This document shows positions 24,925 through 32,576 of a stretch of 38,532 nucleotides of DNA, piece after piece. Source of the DNA: Bdellovibrionaceae bacterium UBA6776. GTDB taxonomy: Bacteria; Bdellovibrionota; Bdellovibrionia; Bdellovibrionales; UBA1609. A model generated the notes under the pieces. The model ran no database searches and was not told the DNA's origin. It saw nothing but the letters and a program-made list of their open reading frames with translations. Where the stretch lies: the NCBI GenBank assembly GCA_002453155.1, contig DKGG01000019.1:102500-141031 (forward strand). The letters are read 5' to 3'. The position numbers and the translations under genes were made by a program. Every line of letters begins with the position of its first letter. Within the stretch, counting starts at the first letter, position 1.

Positions 24925-25515
24925 TCAACTTTTTAATTTTATGTCTTTCAAGGCTTCAAATGGACTTTTTCGAATCTGCTCATCAAATGAGCCACCGTCC
25001 TTTCCTAAGGACAGCCATTTTCGTTTGATTTGACTCAAATCTTCGCAGGTGTGTTTTGGATCGGTGGATCCTTCGGGCCGAATGGGCTCTTGCAAAGCCA
25101 ACTCTTCATGAAGAAGTTCACCCAAATCCAAAAAGGGGCTTTCCAAGTAGGTGCATTCCGGCTGACCCTCTTCCCATTCGTGGGCGTGATTGTTCTTAGA
25201 GGCGTGGTCCCCCCGTTTGTAGGCCTCATTTACAACGAGAATGTCTTCAAAATGGTGTTTGACCGGGTGAACGAAGGGGGCGCCACAATCCGAGCACTCC
25301 AACGGAAGGCCTGTTTGAATGTCCCCTTTAAGAAGGTAGGCGTTCCCCACCTTTTCGCAGCTCAAGTGCACCTCATAGGGTTCGGAGCCAATCAGATCCT
25401 GCAAAGCCGCTTTAAGCTCACCGCTTTGGGAGTTGCTGGAATACTCCAGGGGGTCCGTGGTGACCTCATTGAGATTCAGCTTCAGAGGGAAAAAATTCGA
25501 TTTTTTAGATGTCAT
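24925..25515 (-). CDS. DUF177/YceD-family protein
   Basis: 196 residues. The N-terminus (FFPLKLNLNEVTTDPLEYS) and the central LLKGDIQTGLPLECSDCGAPFVHPVKHHF fit the DUF177/YceD family, which accompanies rpmF across bacteria and has been linked to 23S rRNA accumulation or processing. The second block, ESPFLDLGELLHEELALQEPIRP, is the second family hallmark. A possible promoter lies so close to the ATG that the transcript might have almost no leader. It is probably the first gene of the rpmF-fab-rpiB-glyA run. Confidence 0.85.
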   Translation of the reverse strand: MTSKKSNFFPLKLNLNEVTTDPLEYSSNSQSGELKAALQDLIGSEPYEVHLSCEKVGNAYLLKGDIQTGLPLECSDCGAPFVHPVKHHFEDILVVNEAYKRGDHASKNNHAHEWEEGQPECTYLESPFLDLGELLHEELALQEPIRPEGSTDPKHTCEDLSQIKRKWLSLGKDGGSFDEQIRKSPFEALKDIKLKS

Positions 25516-25524
25516 AGGTGGGGG

Positions 25525-25553
25525 AGTATGGAGGAAATGATGCTCTAGGTCAA
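25525..25553 (-). promoter_or_regulatory. Candidate sigma70-type promoter of the rpmF-fab operon
   Basis: On the minus strand TTGACC (25548-25553) and CATACT (25525-25530) are separated by 17 bases. A start of transcription about seven bases later would fall within three or four bases of the ATG at 25515. This gives a nearly leaderless mRNA if the site is used. Confidence 0.4.
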
Positions 25554-25746
25554 CTTGAGGCTCTCAAAAATCCTCCCTTTCTTGGGCTGTTTAAAGTTTT
25601 GACAGCTGAAGAACGTGTCGCGCGCCGCTCATCTGGTGAACGGGATGGGAAATTCAAATCGATCTTGTTGGAGGTGGAGCCCTGTTTTGTGTGCACAGCC
25701 CTTGCAAACTTGATTGAGGGAACAGCGAAAACAAGGGAGAACCTTT

Positions 25747-26028
25747 ATGAACATCTCTAAAATTTTATTCTCATTGGCTTTGGGAACTTTGAGCTCAACC
25801 TGCTTTGCAGATTTGAACACTCACAAACCCAACACCATCATCAATTTTAACCAGATGATTGAAGCCAATCAAGAGAAAGCCAGTGAGCTCAAAGAAGAAT
25901 TGGCTCAAGAGGGTTTTGGCGTCCGCCCCAAGGAAATTTCAAATTCAAAAAAGAAAGTCTATGACTTGATCGACGCGGAATTGGGCTGGGGAGAAGCTCC
26001 TCAGGTTGTGGATCGCAGATTCAACTAA
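25747..26028 (+). CDS. Small secreted protein of unknown function
   Basis: 93-residue product with a type I signal peptide (MNISKILFSLALGTLSSTCFAD). The mature part is short, charged and mostly helical: NFNQMIEANQEKASELKEELAQ, then KKVYDLIDAELGWGEAPQVVDRRFN. I cannot place it in a family. The ATG at 25747 follows GGGAG; a longer reading frame would start at 25714 without a ribosome site. A strong terminator follows directly, so it is a single-gene transcript, and it is convergent with the Clp/M41 fusion gene. Confidence 0.65.
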   Translation: MNISKILFSLALGTLSSTCFADLNTHKPNTIINFNQMIEANQEKASELKEELAQEGFGVRPKEISNSKKKVYDLIDAELGWGEAPQVVDRRFN

Positions 26029-26050
26029 AATTTCTTTCAATGATTGTTTA

Positions 26051-26085
26051 AAAAAAAGCCTGCTCTTTCAAAGCGGGCTTTTTTT
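26051..26085. terminator. Bidirectional intrinsic terminator
   Basis: Arms 26051-26064 and 26072-26085 pair fully, with one T-G wobble (AAAAAAAGCCTGCT with AGCGGGCTTTTTTT) around a seven-base loop. The T run on each strand fits Rho-independent termination both for the small secreted gene on the plus strand and for the fusion ATPase-peptidase gene on the minus strand. Confidence 0.9.
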
Positions 26086-26108
26086 GTGTGCGAAATTTTC
26101 CTAAAGCT

Positions 26109-28664
26109 TTACATCAAGAGTTCTTCGCAACTGATCTCGGGGTCCTCTTCAACGGGCCCAGGCAGAGCGATGTTCAACTCGAAATCTTCAAAAATTTCCA
26201 CGGCATCGGGCGCTTCCACCAAGTCGTATTGAGCCTTCTTTTCCGTTTCGCTTTTCTTTTGAACATCTACGACGTCCGAAGAAGCAAACATGGGGTCTTT
26301 GAAAGCGCCATCTCGCTTTTCACTTCTGCGAGTGAAAAAGCTCAACCGGTGTCTCACCCAGTTTTTCCATTCAAAAACTTTGGCGCTGTGATGGCTCTCT
26401 TCGGCCTCCACCACGTCAGGAGAGTCGAAATAGCGGTTGATTTCTGCCTCTTTCAAAACCCCTTTAGCAGCCAATTCTTTCGCCATTGGGATTACGATTG
26501 AGATCATGTTGGCTTCCAAAATGTCTCGAGCCAGTGCGCGGCCCTCCGCCAACAGCTTTCGAACCTCCTGTTCAAAGAGAGCTTTTTTCTTTTCCGACAT
26601 GCGAGCAATGTAGCCTTCGATGTTGGTTGTGGAAGGAACTGCTTCGGTTCCCCATTTTTCGGAAAGTCCCCCGATCAAGATGGCTTTCTCCGCCAAAGCG
26701 GTGGCCCTTTTCATATCATTGCCCTTACCAAAATCGTGAACTTCTCCCTTGGTCACCAAGCGCTGAGCGGTTTCCCCAGCGGCCAATTGAGCAATGACGC
26801 GCACAACTTCTTCTCGAGTGCCTTTGGAGTTGCTGGTGAAACGGTCCATTGCAACTCCGGCGTAAACGACCCATTCCTCTCCGATGCGTGCAACACCAGG
26901 AATGATCGAAATCAAAGATGGACGACGAATGCCCTTTAAAAGAATGCGGCTCGCAAGAGCATGGCCAATTTCATGGTAGGCCGTCAGAAGCTGATCCGTT
27001 TTGCTGCGCTGAAGAGCCTGCTCTTTGTCGGCCTTTCCGCGGGAGCGCGGAAGTCCCATGGCCCAGTGCTGATTTAAGGCTTCGGAGGCCACAAACAATG
27101 TTCCATTTTGAATTTCCAAAAGCACACGAGTTCCCGATGGAACTTTGTTCTTCAACAGCAAAGCTTCCAAAGGAGCTCGAAGATCATCGCGAATGTAAAG
27201 ATCGATAGAAGAACCTTGCTCTCTCAAATTGAATCCACGGTCCACAATGGCTTCCATCAGCTCAGAGTATTTCTCTTTGGAAGAAAATCCCAAATTCCAT
27301 CCGCGCCTTCCCGCGCTGGGCTTTAGTTCTCGAACCAGTTTGGAAAATTTCAATTGGGCCAATTGCTTCAAAGACTTGTAGGTGTGGGGAGCTACGAAAA
27401 AGACGTTATTTAGACCCCAGCGGTTGATCAAAGGCTCTGGAAACTGGCGCTCAAGGATGGCTCTTCTTGCTTCAGGATCTTTCACCATTTGCACGTGAAT
27501 GGAGTGCCAGGCGGCCATCTGTTGCTCCATAGGGATATTCCTTGGAACATTGGCGTACTGTTCAATACCAGAGTTCCCGGTGACAATCACCTTAACCTTG
27601 GTCATGGATCTCTCCACGCCGTCCGCAAAAGTGCGGACTACGGGCTCTCTAAAAAAGTCATAAAGGGCTTTTAAAAGGTCCATGTCTTTAACGTTTGCCA
27701 ACTCATCAAAGACCACCACCATATCGCCGCCATTGCGGTCATAGTGCTTGATAAAATCCGAAGCCAGGGAAGTTCCATCCCCTGCGCGAAGACCCAAAAT
27801 TCGGGCTTTAAAGTCGTGAAGCGTTTGAACCTGACTGAAGTCCACAACCAGGGCTTCGCCCTCGTTTTTCATGAAGACTTTAGAGACCGCTTTTGAAAGT
27901 TCCGTTTTTCCCGTGGAGCTTAGGCCCATCAACACAATGGTGGACGCAGGTTTCGGCTGTTGGTCATTCAAAGCGCGGTTGTTGGCGATCGCGAGCATGC
28001 GATCCGCAATTCTTTGAGTCACATCATTGACGTTAAAAACGCTTTCATTGATCTGATTTTCCACGTTTAAGAACGCATCAATTTCCTCATCGGAGATGGG
28101 ATCTGCAATGCGGTCTTTCAAAGTGTAGCTGATGGGCTGATCGTAAGTGCCAATGACTTTGCTTGAAGGATCTAAAATCTCGATTTTCAGTGATTTTGTT
28201 CCATCCTCATTGGTTTTGATAGAAAGACGAATTTGAGATCCCGAGTGAAGTTTGGTTTTTTCTGCACGAAGAAATGCAACCAGGGGCTCTTTCACAAAAG
28301 AGCGCACTCGCCCTTGGACGGGACGGGCATTGTCTTCAGCGATGTAATCATATTCTTGAATGGTTTTTAAAATCTCTTCATCCCAAGAAAGAATGATTCC
28401 AGGATTCAAGGCGGTTCGCTTTTTAAAGTCCGCTTTGATTTTTTTAAGTTCGATTTCTGCAATAAGTCTTAAATCTTCCGGAGACAAAGGCCTCATAAGG
28501 GCCAAGAATCGGTCGGGGATTCGGCTCAAGAATTCCTCTGAGGTTCCTTCCTTTCGGCCCACTTCGCCCACCTTAGAGCCGTTGGTGCTAAGAATCTCGG
28601 CCTTTAAAGCGCTCTTGTTGCTATGGACCCGTCTCCATTTCTCTAGGGACTGTTCGTAGGTCAA
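26109..28664 (-). CDS. Clp-type AAA+ ATPase fused to an FtsH-type M41 zinc peptidase
   Basis: 851 residues. Residues 1-200 are unrecognised. An AAA+ module follows with Walker A (GLSSTGKT, 247-254), Walker B (VVVFDE, about 316-321), sensor-1 Asn364 (VTGN), and an Arg-finger-like Arg415 (LINRW). The following helical part, about 425-505, resembles the ClpA/B second-ring small domain rather than FtsH. Then comes an M41 domain with HEIGH (565-569), GKGNDMKRAT (third ligand Asp650) and GGLSEKWGTEA. All zinc ligands are present, so it should be an active ATP-dependent protease. No membrane helix is seen, unlike FtsH. The acidic C-terminal tail of 100 residues is unusual. It starts with TTG overlapping the previous stop (TTGA), with AAGGG upstream. 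Confidence 0.85.
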   Translation of the reverse strand: MTYEQSLEKWRRVHSNKSALKAEILSTNGSKVGEVGRKEGTSEEFLSRIPDRFLALMRPLSPEDLRLIAEIELKKIKADFKKRTALNPGIILSWDEEILKTIQEYDYIAEDNARPVQGRVRSFVKEPLVAFLRAEKTKLHSGSQIRLSIKTNEDGTKSLKIEILDPSSKVIGTYDQPISYTLKDRIADPISDEEIDAFLNVENQINESVFNVNDVTQRIADRMLAIANNRALNDQQPKPASTIVLMGLSSTGKTELSKAVSKVFMKNEGEALVVDFSQVQTLHDFKARILGLRAGDGTSLASDFIKHYDRNGGDMVVVFDELANVKDMDLLKALYDFFREPVVRTFADGVERSMTKVKVIVTGNSGIEQYANVPRNIPMEQQMAAWHSIHVQMVKDPEARRAILERQFPEPLINRWGLNNVFFVAPHTYKSLKQLAQLKFSKLVRELKPSAGRRGWNLGFSSKEKYSELMEAIVDRGFNLREQGSSIDLYIRDDLRAPLEALLLKNKVPSGTRVLLEIQNGTLFVASEALNQHWAMGLPRSRGKADKEQALQRSKTDQLLTAYHEIGHALASRILLKGIRRPSLISIIPGVARIGEEWVVYAGVAMDRFTSNSKGTREEVVRVIAQLAAGETAQRLVTKGEVHDFGKGNDMKRATALAEKAILIGGLSEKWGTEAVPSTTNIEGYIARMSEKKKALFEQEVRKLLAEGRALARDILEANMISIVIPMAKELAAKGVLKEAEINRYFDSPDVVEAEESHHSAKVFEWKNWVRHRLSFFTRRSEKRDGAFKDPMFASSDVVDVQKKSETEKKAQYDLVEAPDAVEIFEDFELNIALPGPVEEDPEISCEELLM

Positions 28665-29206
28665 AGGCTGCCCTTTTTCTTGCTTCGAATGACAGACATT
28701 CCATTGGCGACCAAATTCATGTTTAGATGCTTGGCTTTGACGGCTTCAGGATAATCTTCGGGGTAGATGTCCTTTCTTTTTGAAATCTTTGTGGTCAAAT
28801 CCATCATTTGATTCAAAAGAGTTTTGTCTGAGGCATTGGCCATGGATTTTAAGGCTTCGATGACAGCCTTTTTTACTTCGACATCTTGATTCTTCACGCG
28901 AAGCTCAAGGGTTTGGTATTTGTAAAGAGCCCATAGCGCCAATGCGCATTCACTGAAAGGATAGCTTCCAAGGGCGCTGACGGCGGTCAGCATGCGCTCT
29001 TGATCGTATCCTCGGAAATTGTTGCTCACCACTTCTTGGATGAAGTTGAACTCAGGAGCCAGCTCTTCACCGATTTGCTCCAATTCCGTTCTGCGCAGGG
29101 AGGTGTAATCCACTGGTTCCGCAAAGGAACTGACAGTGAAAAGAATTACCGTCAGTAGAACCACCATACTCTTCATATTTTTAAATATTTTCAAAACCCC
29201 GATCAC
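28661..29206 (-). CDS. Exported helical protein coupled to the Clp/M41 fusion gene
   Basis: 181 residues beginning with GTG at 29206, which has a strong GAGGGGGAG ribosome site. A hydrophobic segment (SMVVLLTVILFTVSSFAEP) predicts export by signal peptidase I. The mature protein is alpha-helical: TELEQIGEELAPEFNFIQEVV, ERMLTAVSALGSYPFSECALALWALYKYQ, and QDVEVKKAVIEALKSMANASDKTLL, resembling HEAT-like pairs. I know no family for it. Its stop overlaps the TTG start of the ATPase-peptidase, so the two are translationally coupled. The ATPase is predicted cytosolic, and so the exported location needs explanation; an uncleaved anchor is an alternative. Confidence 0.65.
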   Translation of the reverse strand: MIGVLKIFKNMKSMVVLLTVILFTVSSFAEPVDYTSLRRTELEQIGEELAPEFNFIQEVVSNNFRGYDQERMLTAVSALGSYPFSECALALWALYKYQTLELRVKNQDVEVKKAVIEALKSMANASDKTLLNQMMDLTTKISKRKDIYPEDYPEAVKAKHLNMNLVANGMSVIRSKKKGSL

Positions 29207-29448
29207 AGCTCCCCCTCATCGTGTCTAAGAAGCCGATATCCATAGCAAAACTCAGGAAAAGTGAGATCTGGTACTTTTTCAAAGTGGTCTATAAAGTTTT
29301 CATGAAAGAATAAATTTTCCAAATATAAGGGATTTTTATGGAGGGGTTTGTGGCTTTGGCTCACGAAAAAGCGGATTGAAAATTTGGATCCCGACCAGAA
29401 AAGTGGACGGAAAGACACATTGAAAACCCCTGCTTCAGGCGGCGGCAA
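29203..29448 (-). CDS. Doubtful small ORF upstream of the exported helical protein
   Basis: An 81-codon frame with a TTG start ends in a GTGA overlap with the next gene, which hints at coupling. The product (MPPPEAGVFNVSFRPLFW at the start, FPEFCYGYRLLRHDEGEL at the end) has no signal peptide or known motif. Its start has only a weak AAAG upstream. It may be real, or the overlap may be chance. Confidence 0.3.
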   Translation of the reverse strand: MPPPEAGVFNVSFRPLFWSGSKFSIRFFVSQSHKPLHKNPLYLENLFFHENFIDHFEKVPDLTFPEFCYGYRLLRHDEGEL

Positions 29449-29488
29449 ACTTTGAAAAACCCCACTGAATCCAAGCCTATGGAGACCT

Positions 29489-30025
29489 CTATAAAATCAA
29501 CTTTCTGAGCTCTTCTTTCGAGTACACGTAGTCCGCATAGATCATTGTATTCACGATATTCGTGTGCCCCAAGGCCATTTGAAGGAGCCTCACGTCCTTG
29601 GTTTTTTTGTAAAGACGAATGGCAAAGGTATGGCGAAGGCAGTGAAATTTCTTATGGACGGGCCGATAAAGCTGCCAAATCTGACGCAACCTGTTGTAGG
29701 AGATGGGAAATATTTGATCCCCCTCAACAGATTCCGATTGCCGCATCAAATCCTCAAAAAGCCGGGGTTTCAGAGGAAGTTCACGATCTCGACTGCCTTT
29801 TAAACCTCGAATAAAGACGGTTCTTTCTTGAGGATCCACATGGGATTTTTGAAGATTTAAAAGCTCTGTGGCTCGGGCTCCTGTGGCCAGGGCCATCCGG
29901 AGTAAAAGAACGTTTCGAAAATCCTTGTGTTCAAAACTGTCCAAAATCGAGCTCAAGCGATCAAATTCAAAGTCCGTTAAGTATTTTGATTTGTTGAGGC
30001 TGTAGGGGGCCTTTCGTTGAGCCAT
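29489..30025 (-). CDS. Minimal tyrosine recombinase (catalytic domain only)
   Basis: 178 residues, little more than the catalytic domain of XerC/D-type recombinases, and near the size of FimB/FimE. All catalytic residues are present: Arg51 (TGARATELL), Lys76 (GLKGSRDRELPL), His128 and Arg131 (HCLRHTFA), His154 (LGHTN) and Tyr163 (MIYADY). The N-terminal SAM-like core-binding domain is missing. The ATG at 30025 has GAAGGA directly upstream. It is divergent from a DNA-binding/membrane protein gene across a 388-base AT-rich region. FimB-like inversion or mobile-element integration are both possible; neither boundary repeats nor other phage genes are evident. Confidence 0.9.
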   Translation of the reverse strand: MAQRKAPYSLNKSKYLTDFEFDRLSSILDSFEHKDFRNVLLLRMALATGARATELLNLQKSHVDPQERTVFIRGLKGSRDRELPLKPRLFEDLMRQSESVEGDQIFPISYNRLRQIWQLYRPVHKKFHCLRHTFAIRLYKKTKDVRLLQMALGHTNIVNTMIYADYVYSKEELRKLIL

Positions 30026-30413
30026 AAAATCCTTCAAAAAAAGAGGCGTTTTTTTTCAATTTTTGGTCTCGCGAGGAAATCCAATTTTCCTAACGCGATG
30101 CATAATTTCAAAAATCCAGCTCGACCTATAAAAATGATGTCTTAAAAACCGTTTAAAAACAAGTACTTAATACTATAGCTTATAACTATAAGTTACAGTA
30201 AATTTGGGATTTCAGGGTATCTGGGGTAGGGGTGACGAAAAATCCAATGATTTCAAAGGTTTAAATCTGAAGCGTCAGCTCAAAATGAGGCCTTGTTTTG
30301 CGTTTTGCAACGTATTTTGTTGCGTAACACAATATTAAAGTGTGAAATAAAACTCATGCAAGAGGTCTGGAACGTTAAATTCGCCGCATCAAAATAAAGG
30401 AGAAAAAAATCTC
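30026..30413. other. AT-rich divergent intergenic region with several palindromes
   Basis: No gene is supported here. It holds the CGCG/AGGAAA palindrome at 30070-30097, a CTTATA-AC-TATAAG palindrome at 30179-30192, and GCAAC/GTTGC arms at 30307-30323. AAATCCAAT occurs twice (30077-30085 and 30240-30248). A 13-codon frame (30355-30396) ends just before the ribosome site of the next gene and might be a leader peptide, though it has no ribosome site itself. Confidence 0.5.
30070..30097. promoter_or_regulatory. Operator-like palindrome upstream of the recombinase
   Basis: CGCG, AGGAAA, a six-base spacer, TTTCCT, AA, CGCG. The symmetry is perfect except for two extra bases in the right half. It starts 44 bases upstream of the recombinase start codon, where a repressor or a recombinase site could lie. 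Confidence 0.4.
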
Positions 30414-30890
30414 ATGGAAATAGAGGTTTCAAATCACCCCCCAGAAAATGAAGCTTTAAATCGGGGTTTTAAATCCCCTGAAAATATCGACGAAAAACCC
30501 CCTAAAACCGAGGCTAAATCCTCACTTCGGATGCGCTATTTGGCCGAAGTTGAAATCATCCGCAGGGAAATTGGCGGATTGGAAGAGGTTCGAAACCGTC
30601 TTCAGCTGAGCCGACGGAAAATGTGCCAGAAGTTAATGGTCGACCCCTCTGCTTGGACCCGATGGTGTCGGGATGAATCCAAAGTCCCCCCACACATCTG
30701 GAAAATGCTATGGATGCTTTCATCCAAGGGGGTTTCTGAGGCATTAAGCCTAAATCACCGCGTAGACCGGATAAGCAAAGACCTAGAGCTTGAAATCCGT
30801 TACCAACGGCGGCTGATTAAGACGCTTGGTTTTCTAAGCTTGGCTTTTGCCGGACTGGCTCTCGTGTTGACGCTTTGGTCAAGTCTTTAA
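30414..30890 (+). CDS. Helix-turn-helix protein with a C-terminal membrane anchor
   Basis: 158 residues in three parts. Residues 1-37 are a polar, Pro/Glu/Lys-rich disordered tail. Residues about 40-105 form a helical HTH-like unit (GGLEEVRNRLQLSRRKMCQKLMVDPSAWTRWCRDESKVPPHIWKMLWML), similar in layout to XRE domains. Residues about 137-156 are a single membrane helix (LGFLSLAFAGLALVLTLW). A membrane-tethered DNA-binding protein of this order is unusual. AAAGGAGA precedes the ATG by about ten bases. It is divergent from the recombinase. Its last 74 bases overlap the 3' end of the convergent desaturase gene. Function unknown. Confidence 0.65.
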   Translation: MEIEVSNHPPENEALNRGFKSPENIDEKPPKTEAKSSLRMRYLAEVEIIRREIGGLEEVRNRLQLSRRKMCQKLMVDPSAWTRWCRDESKVPPHIWKMLWMLSSKGVSEALSLNHRVDRISKDLELEIRYQRRLIKTLGFLSLAFAGLALVLTLWSSL

Positions 30891-31794
30891 GCACAGATTT
30901 GGATCCAAAAAAGAAGTGATTGTTCATGTGGGGCGTGAGCTCTTTTTCCTTACAAGACTCTTTTAATCGAGCGTGCACCTTTTTGAGTTGATAAAATGGC
31001 ACTTGCGGGAACATGTGGTGCGAAAGATGAAGGCCAACACCAAAAGGATAAAAGAAAAAGGATTCCACAAAGGTTCCCTTAATATCTCGAGTCATATTTA
31101 TTTCGCTCTCATCTTCCAGACCAAAATGTTCCGCAATGCTGCGAACGCGCTGAAAGATGGGGAATACAAAGAGGAGGCTGGCGCTGTACGCGAAAACCGC
31201 CGGGCGAAGCAGGGGAAATACAGCCGCTAGAATTCCGAATGTAAGCCATAGGAGACTTTTTGTCGCAGCTTTAACCTTAGACTTGTTATCAAAGAAGAGG
31301 CGAGCAATGACCATCCATTCTCTGGGCCCCTTCCAAAGTGCCATTTTCCCAAGTTCCATAAAAAAGAAGGATCGGGTTTGTGGAAATCTCCACTCTTTAA
31401 GATCCTTTTTTCGAATCCAGTCAGGATCCTTCTCTGTGGAAAGGTAAAGGTGATGTTTTAAATGGTTTGCTCTGTAGAGTCTCGTGTCCAAAAGCACCGG
31501 CCATGCGCAAAAGAGGTCCGAGATCCATTCATTTAATCTGCTGTTCTTAGAGATATGGTGATGTGCCCCTTCGTGCATTAAAATCATGAGCCCATGTTGA
31601 GTCCCTGCAACGAGTGGTAAGCTCAAGGCCCAGACCCAAACCGAATCCATCCAAGTTGCAAAACTCAAAACTCCAACAATAAACAGCCAGCTTGTCGAGA
31701 TTGCCAATAGGTGAGGAGCGGAGAATCGCTTCGGCTGGATCATGCTTGAAAATTCTTGATTGAGCTCTTTCTTGAGCGCCTTAATTTTCTCCAT
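30817..31794 (-). CDS. Membrane fatty-acid desaturase
   Basis: 325-residue integral membrane di-iron enzyme. The three His boxes are HEGAHHH (74-80), HLKHH (111-115) and HLSHH (256-260), with an extra AEHFG His at about 222. Hydrophobic helices lie between them. This is the FA_desaturase layout used for acyl-lipid, acyl-CoA or acyl-ACP substrates, inserting double bonds or hydroxyls with O2. Its start overlaps the stop of the GNAT-like gene by one base (TAATG), a strong sign of coupling. The last 20 or so residues (TREPVRQKPSLENQAS) are encoded opposite the membrane helix of the convergent gene and may be a non-native tail. Confidence 0.92.
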   Translation of the reverse strand: MEKIKALKKELNQEFSSMIQPKRFSAPHLLAISTSWLFIVGVLSFATWMDSVWVWALSLPLVAGTQHGLMILMHEGAHHHISKNSRLNEWISDLFCAWPVLLDTRLYRANHLKHHLYLSTEKDPDWIRKKDLKEWRFPQTRSFFFMELGKMALWKGPREWMVIARLFFDNKSKVKAATKSLLWLTFGILAAVFPLLRPAVFAYSASLLFVFPIFQRVRSIAEHFGLEDESEINMTRDIKGTFVESFFFYPFGVGLHLSHHMFPQVPFYQLKKVHARLKESCKEKELTPHMNNHFFFGSKSVLKDLTKASTREPVRQKPSLENQAS

Positions 31795-32498
31795 TACGCA
31801 GCCTGCTTGTTAAATTTGCGCTCCAATGGAATTCCATGCTGCATTCTTTTTTCCCAAAGTGCGGGGAAAATCTTTGGTGAAAACTGCTGAAGCTTCTCAC
31901 TCACGGGCTCTTTGAACCATCTCACGATATCAACTTCAACATTGTGAGCAACCAATCCGTCTTGTTCGCACTTTGCGCCCAAGCTGTAGCAAAGTTTGTT
32001 TACACCTCTATCATTTCGAGTGTAGGCAATTGCAAAATCAGCCAAAGATTCCAAGAAAACTTTCAGGCAAGAGGCAACAACCAAATACGCCACTCTGTTT
32101 TTATAGGGATGATCCCAGCTCATGTCCTTGCACAGATGTCCTAGCGAAAGGGCTGTTCGAAGATTGCTCTTTCCCCATTGATCTAGGACTTCAGAGGGGT
32201 ACTTTCTCAAGTAAGCAAGATCTCTTTGGGACGGCGCTTGAAGGTCGTAATAGGACATTCCGCAAAATGCTACGGGCCGGGCTCCCGAAAACAGTGCAAC
32301 CTTAATGTCCTCTTTGCAAAATTCGTCGGAATATCCTTTATAGGTATCATCTTTTAGTTCTTTGAAGGTTTCCGTCCATTCTTTTTGCCAAAAGGAATAA
32401 AGGCTTTCGTACTCGGGTTGACCGCTGGCGCTATCGCCAAAAAAAATATGTAGCTGGGGTGGGATAATTAATTGTTCCACATAAACCTCACTGTCCAT
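31794..32498 (-). CDS. GNAT-fold acyltransferase resembling N-acyl amino-acid/autoinducer synthases
   Basis: 234 residues with no signal peptide. The order of blocks resembles FeeM and related acyl-ACP-using autoinducer synthase-like GNATs. First is a helix with FWQKEWTETF, then a substrate strand (DIKVALFSGARPVAFCGMSYYDL). Next is LRTALSLGHLCKDMSWDH, then a long helix (AYLVVASCLKVFLESL), then FAIAYTRNDRGVNKLCYSLGAK, like the GNAT terminal strand-helix unit. These enzymes join an acyl chain to an amino acid or similar acceptor. Coupling to a desaturase gene suggests an unsaturated acyl product. The assignment is by eye and needs a profile search. Confidence 0.5.
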   Translation of the reverse strand: MDSEVYVEQLIIPPQLHIFFGDSASGQPEYESLYSFWQKEWTETFKELKDDTYKGYSDEFCKEDIKVALFSGARPVAFCGMSYYDLQAPSQRDLAYLRKYPSEVLDQWGKSNLRTALSLGHLCKDMSWDHPYKNRVAYLVVASCLKVFLESLADFAIAYTRNDRGVNKLCYSLGAKCEQDGLVAHNVEVDIVRWFKEPVSEKLQQFSPKIFPALWEKRMQHGIPLERKFNKQAA

Positions 32499-32530
32499 GG
32501 AGTTAAAATAGGTACAGTGAGCTATCGGCC

Positions 32531-32574
32531 GTCTATAAATTAAGTTTAACTGAAAATTAATCTAGTTTATAGAC
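32531..32574. repeat. AT-rich inverted repeat between two minus-strand genes
   Basis: GTCTATAAA (32531-32539) and TTTATAGAC (32566-32574) are perfect nine-base arms; inside them ATTAA and TTAAT extend the symmetry imperfectly. It ends two bases before the stop of the upstream gene and lies 32 bases before the GNAT start. It may be a weak terminator, an operator for the GNAT-desaturase unit, or both. Confidence 0.4.
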
Positions 32575-32576
32575 AA

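Noticed and set aside
25518..25760. An 80-codon plus-strand frame in the gap before the small secreted protein gene
   Set aside because: No ribosome site, no recognisable motif, and it overlaps the start of a better supported gene with a signal peptide.
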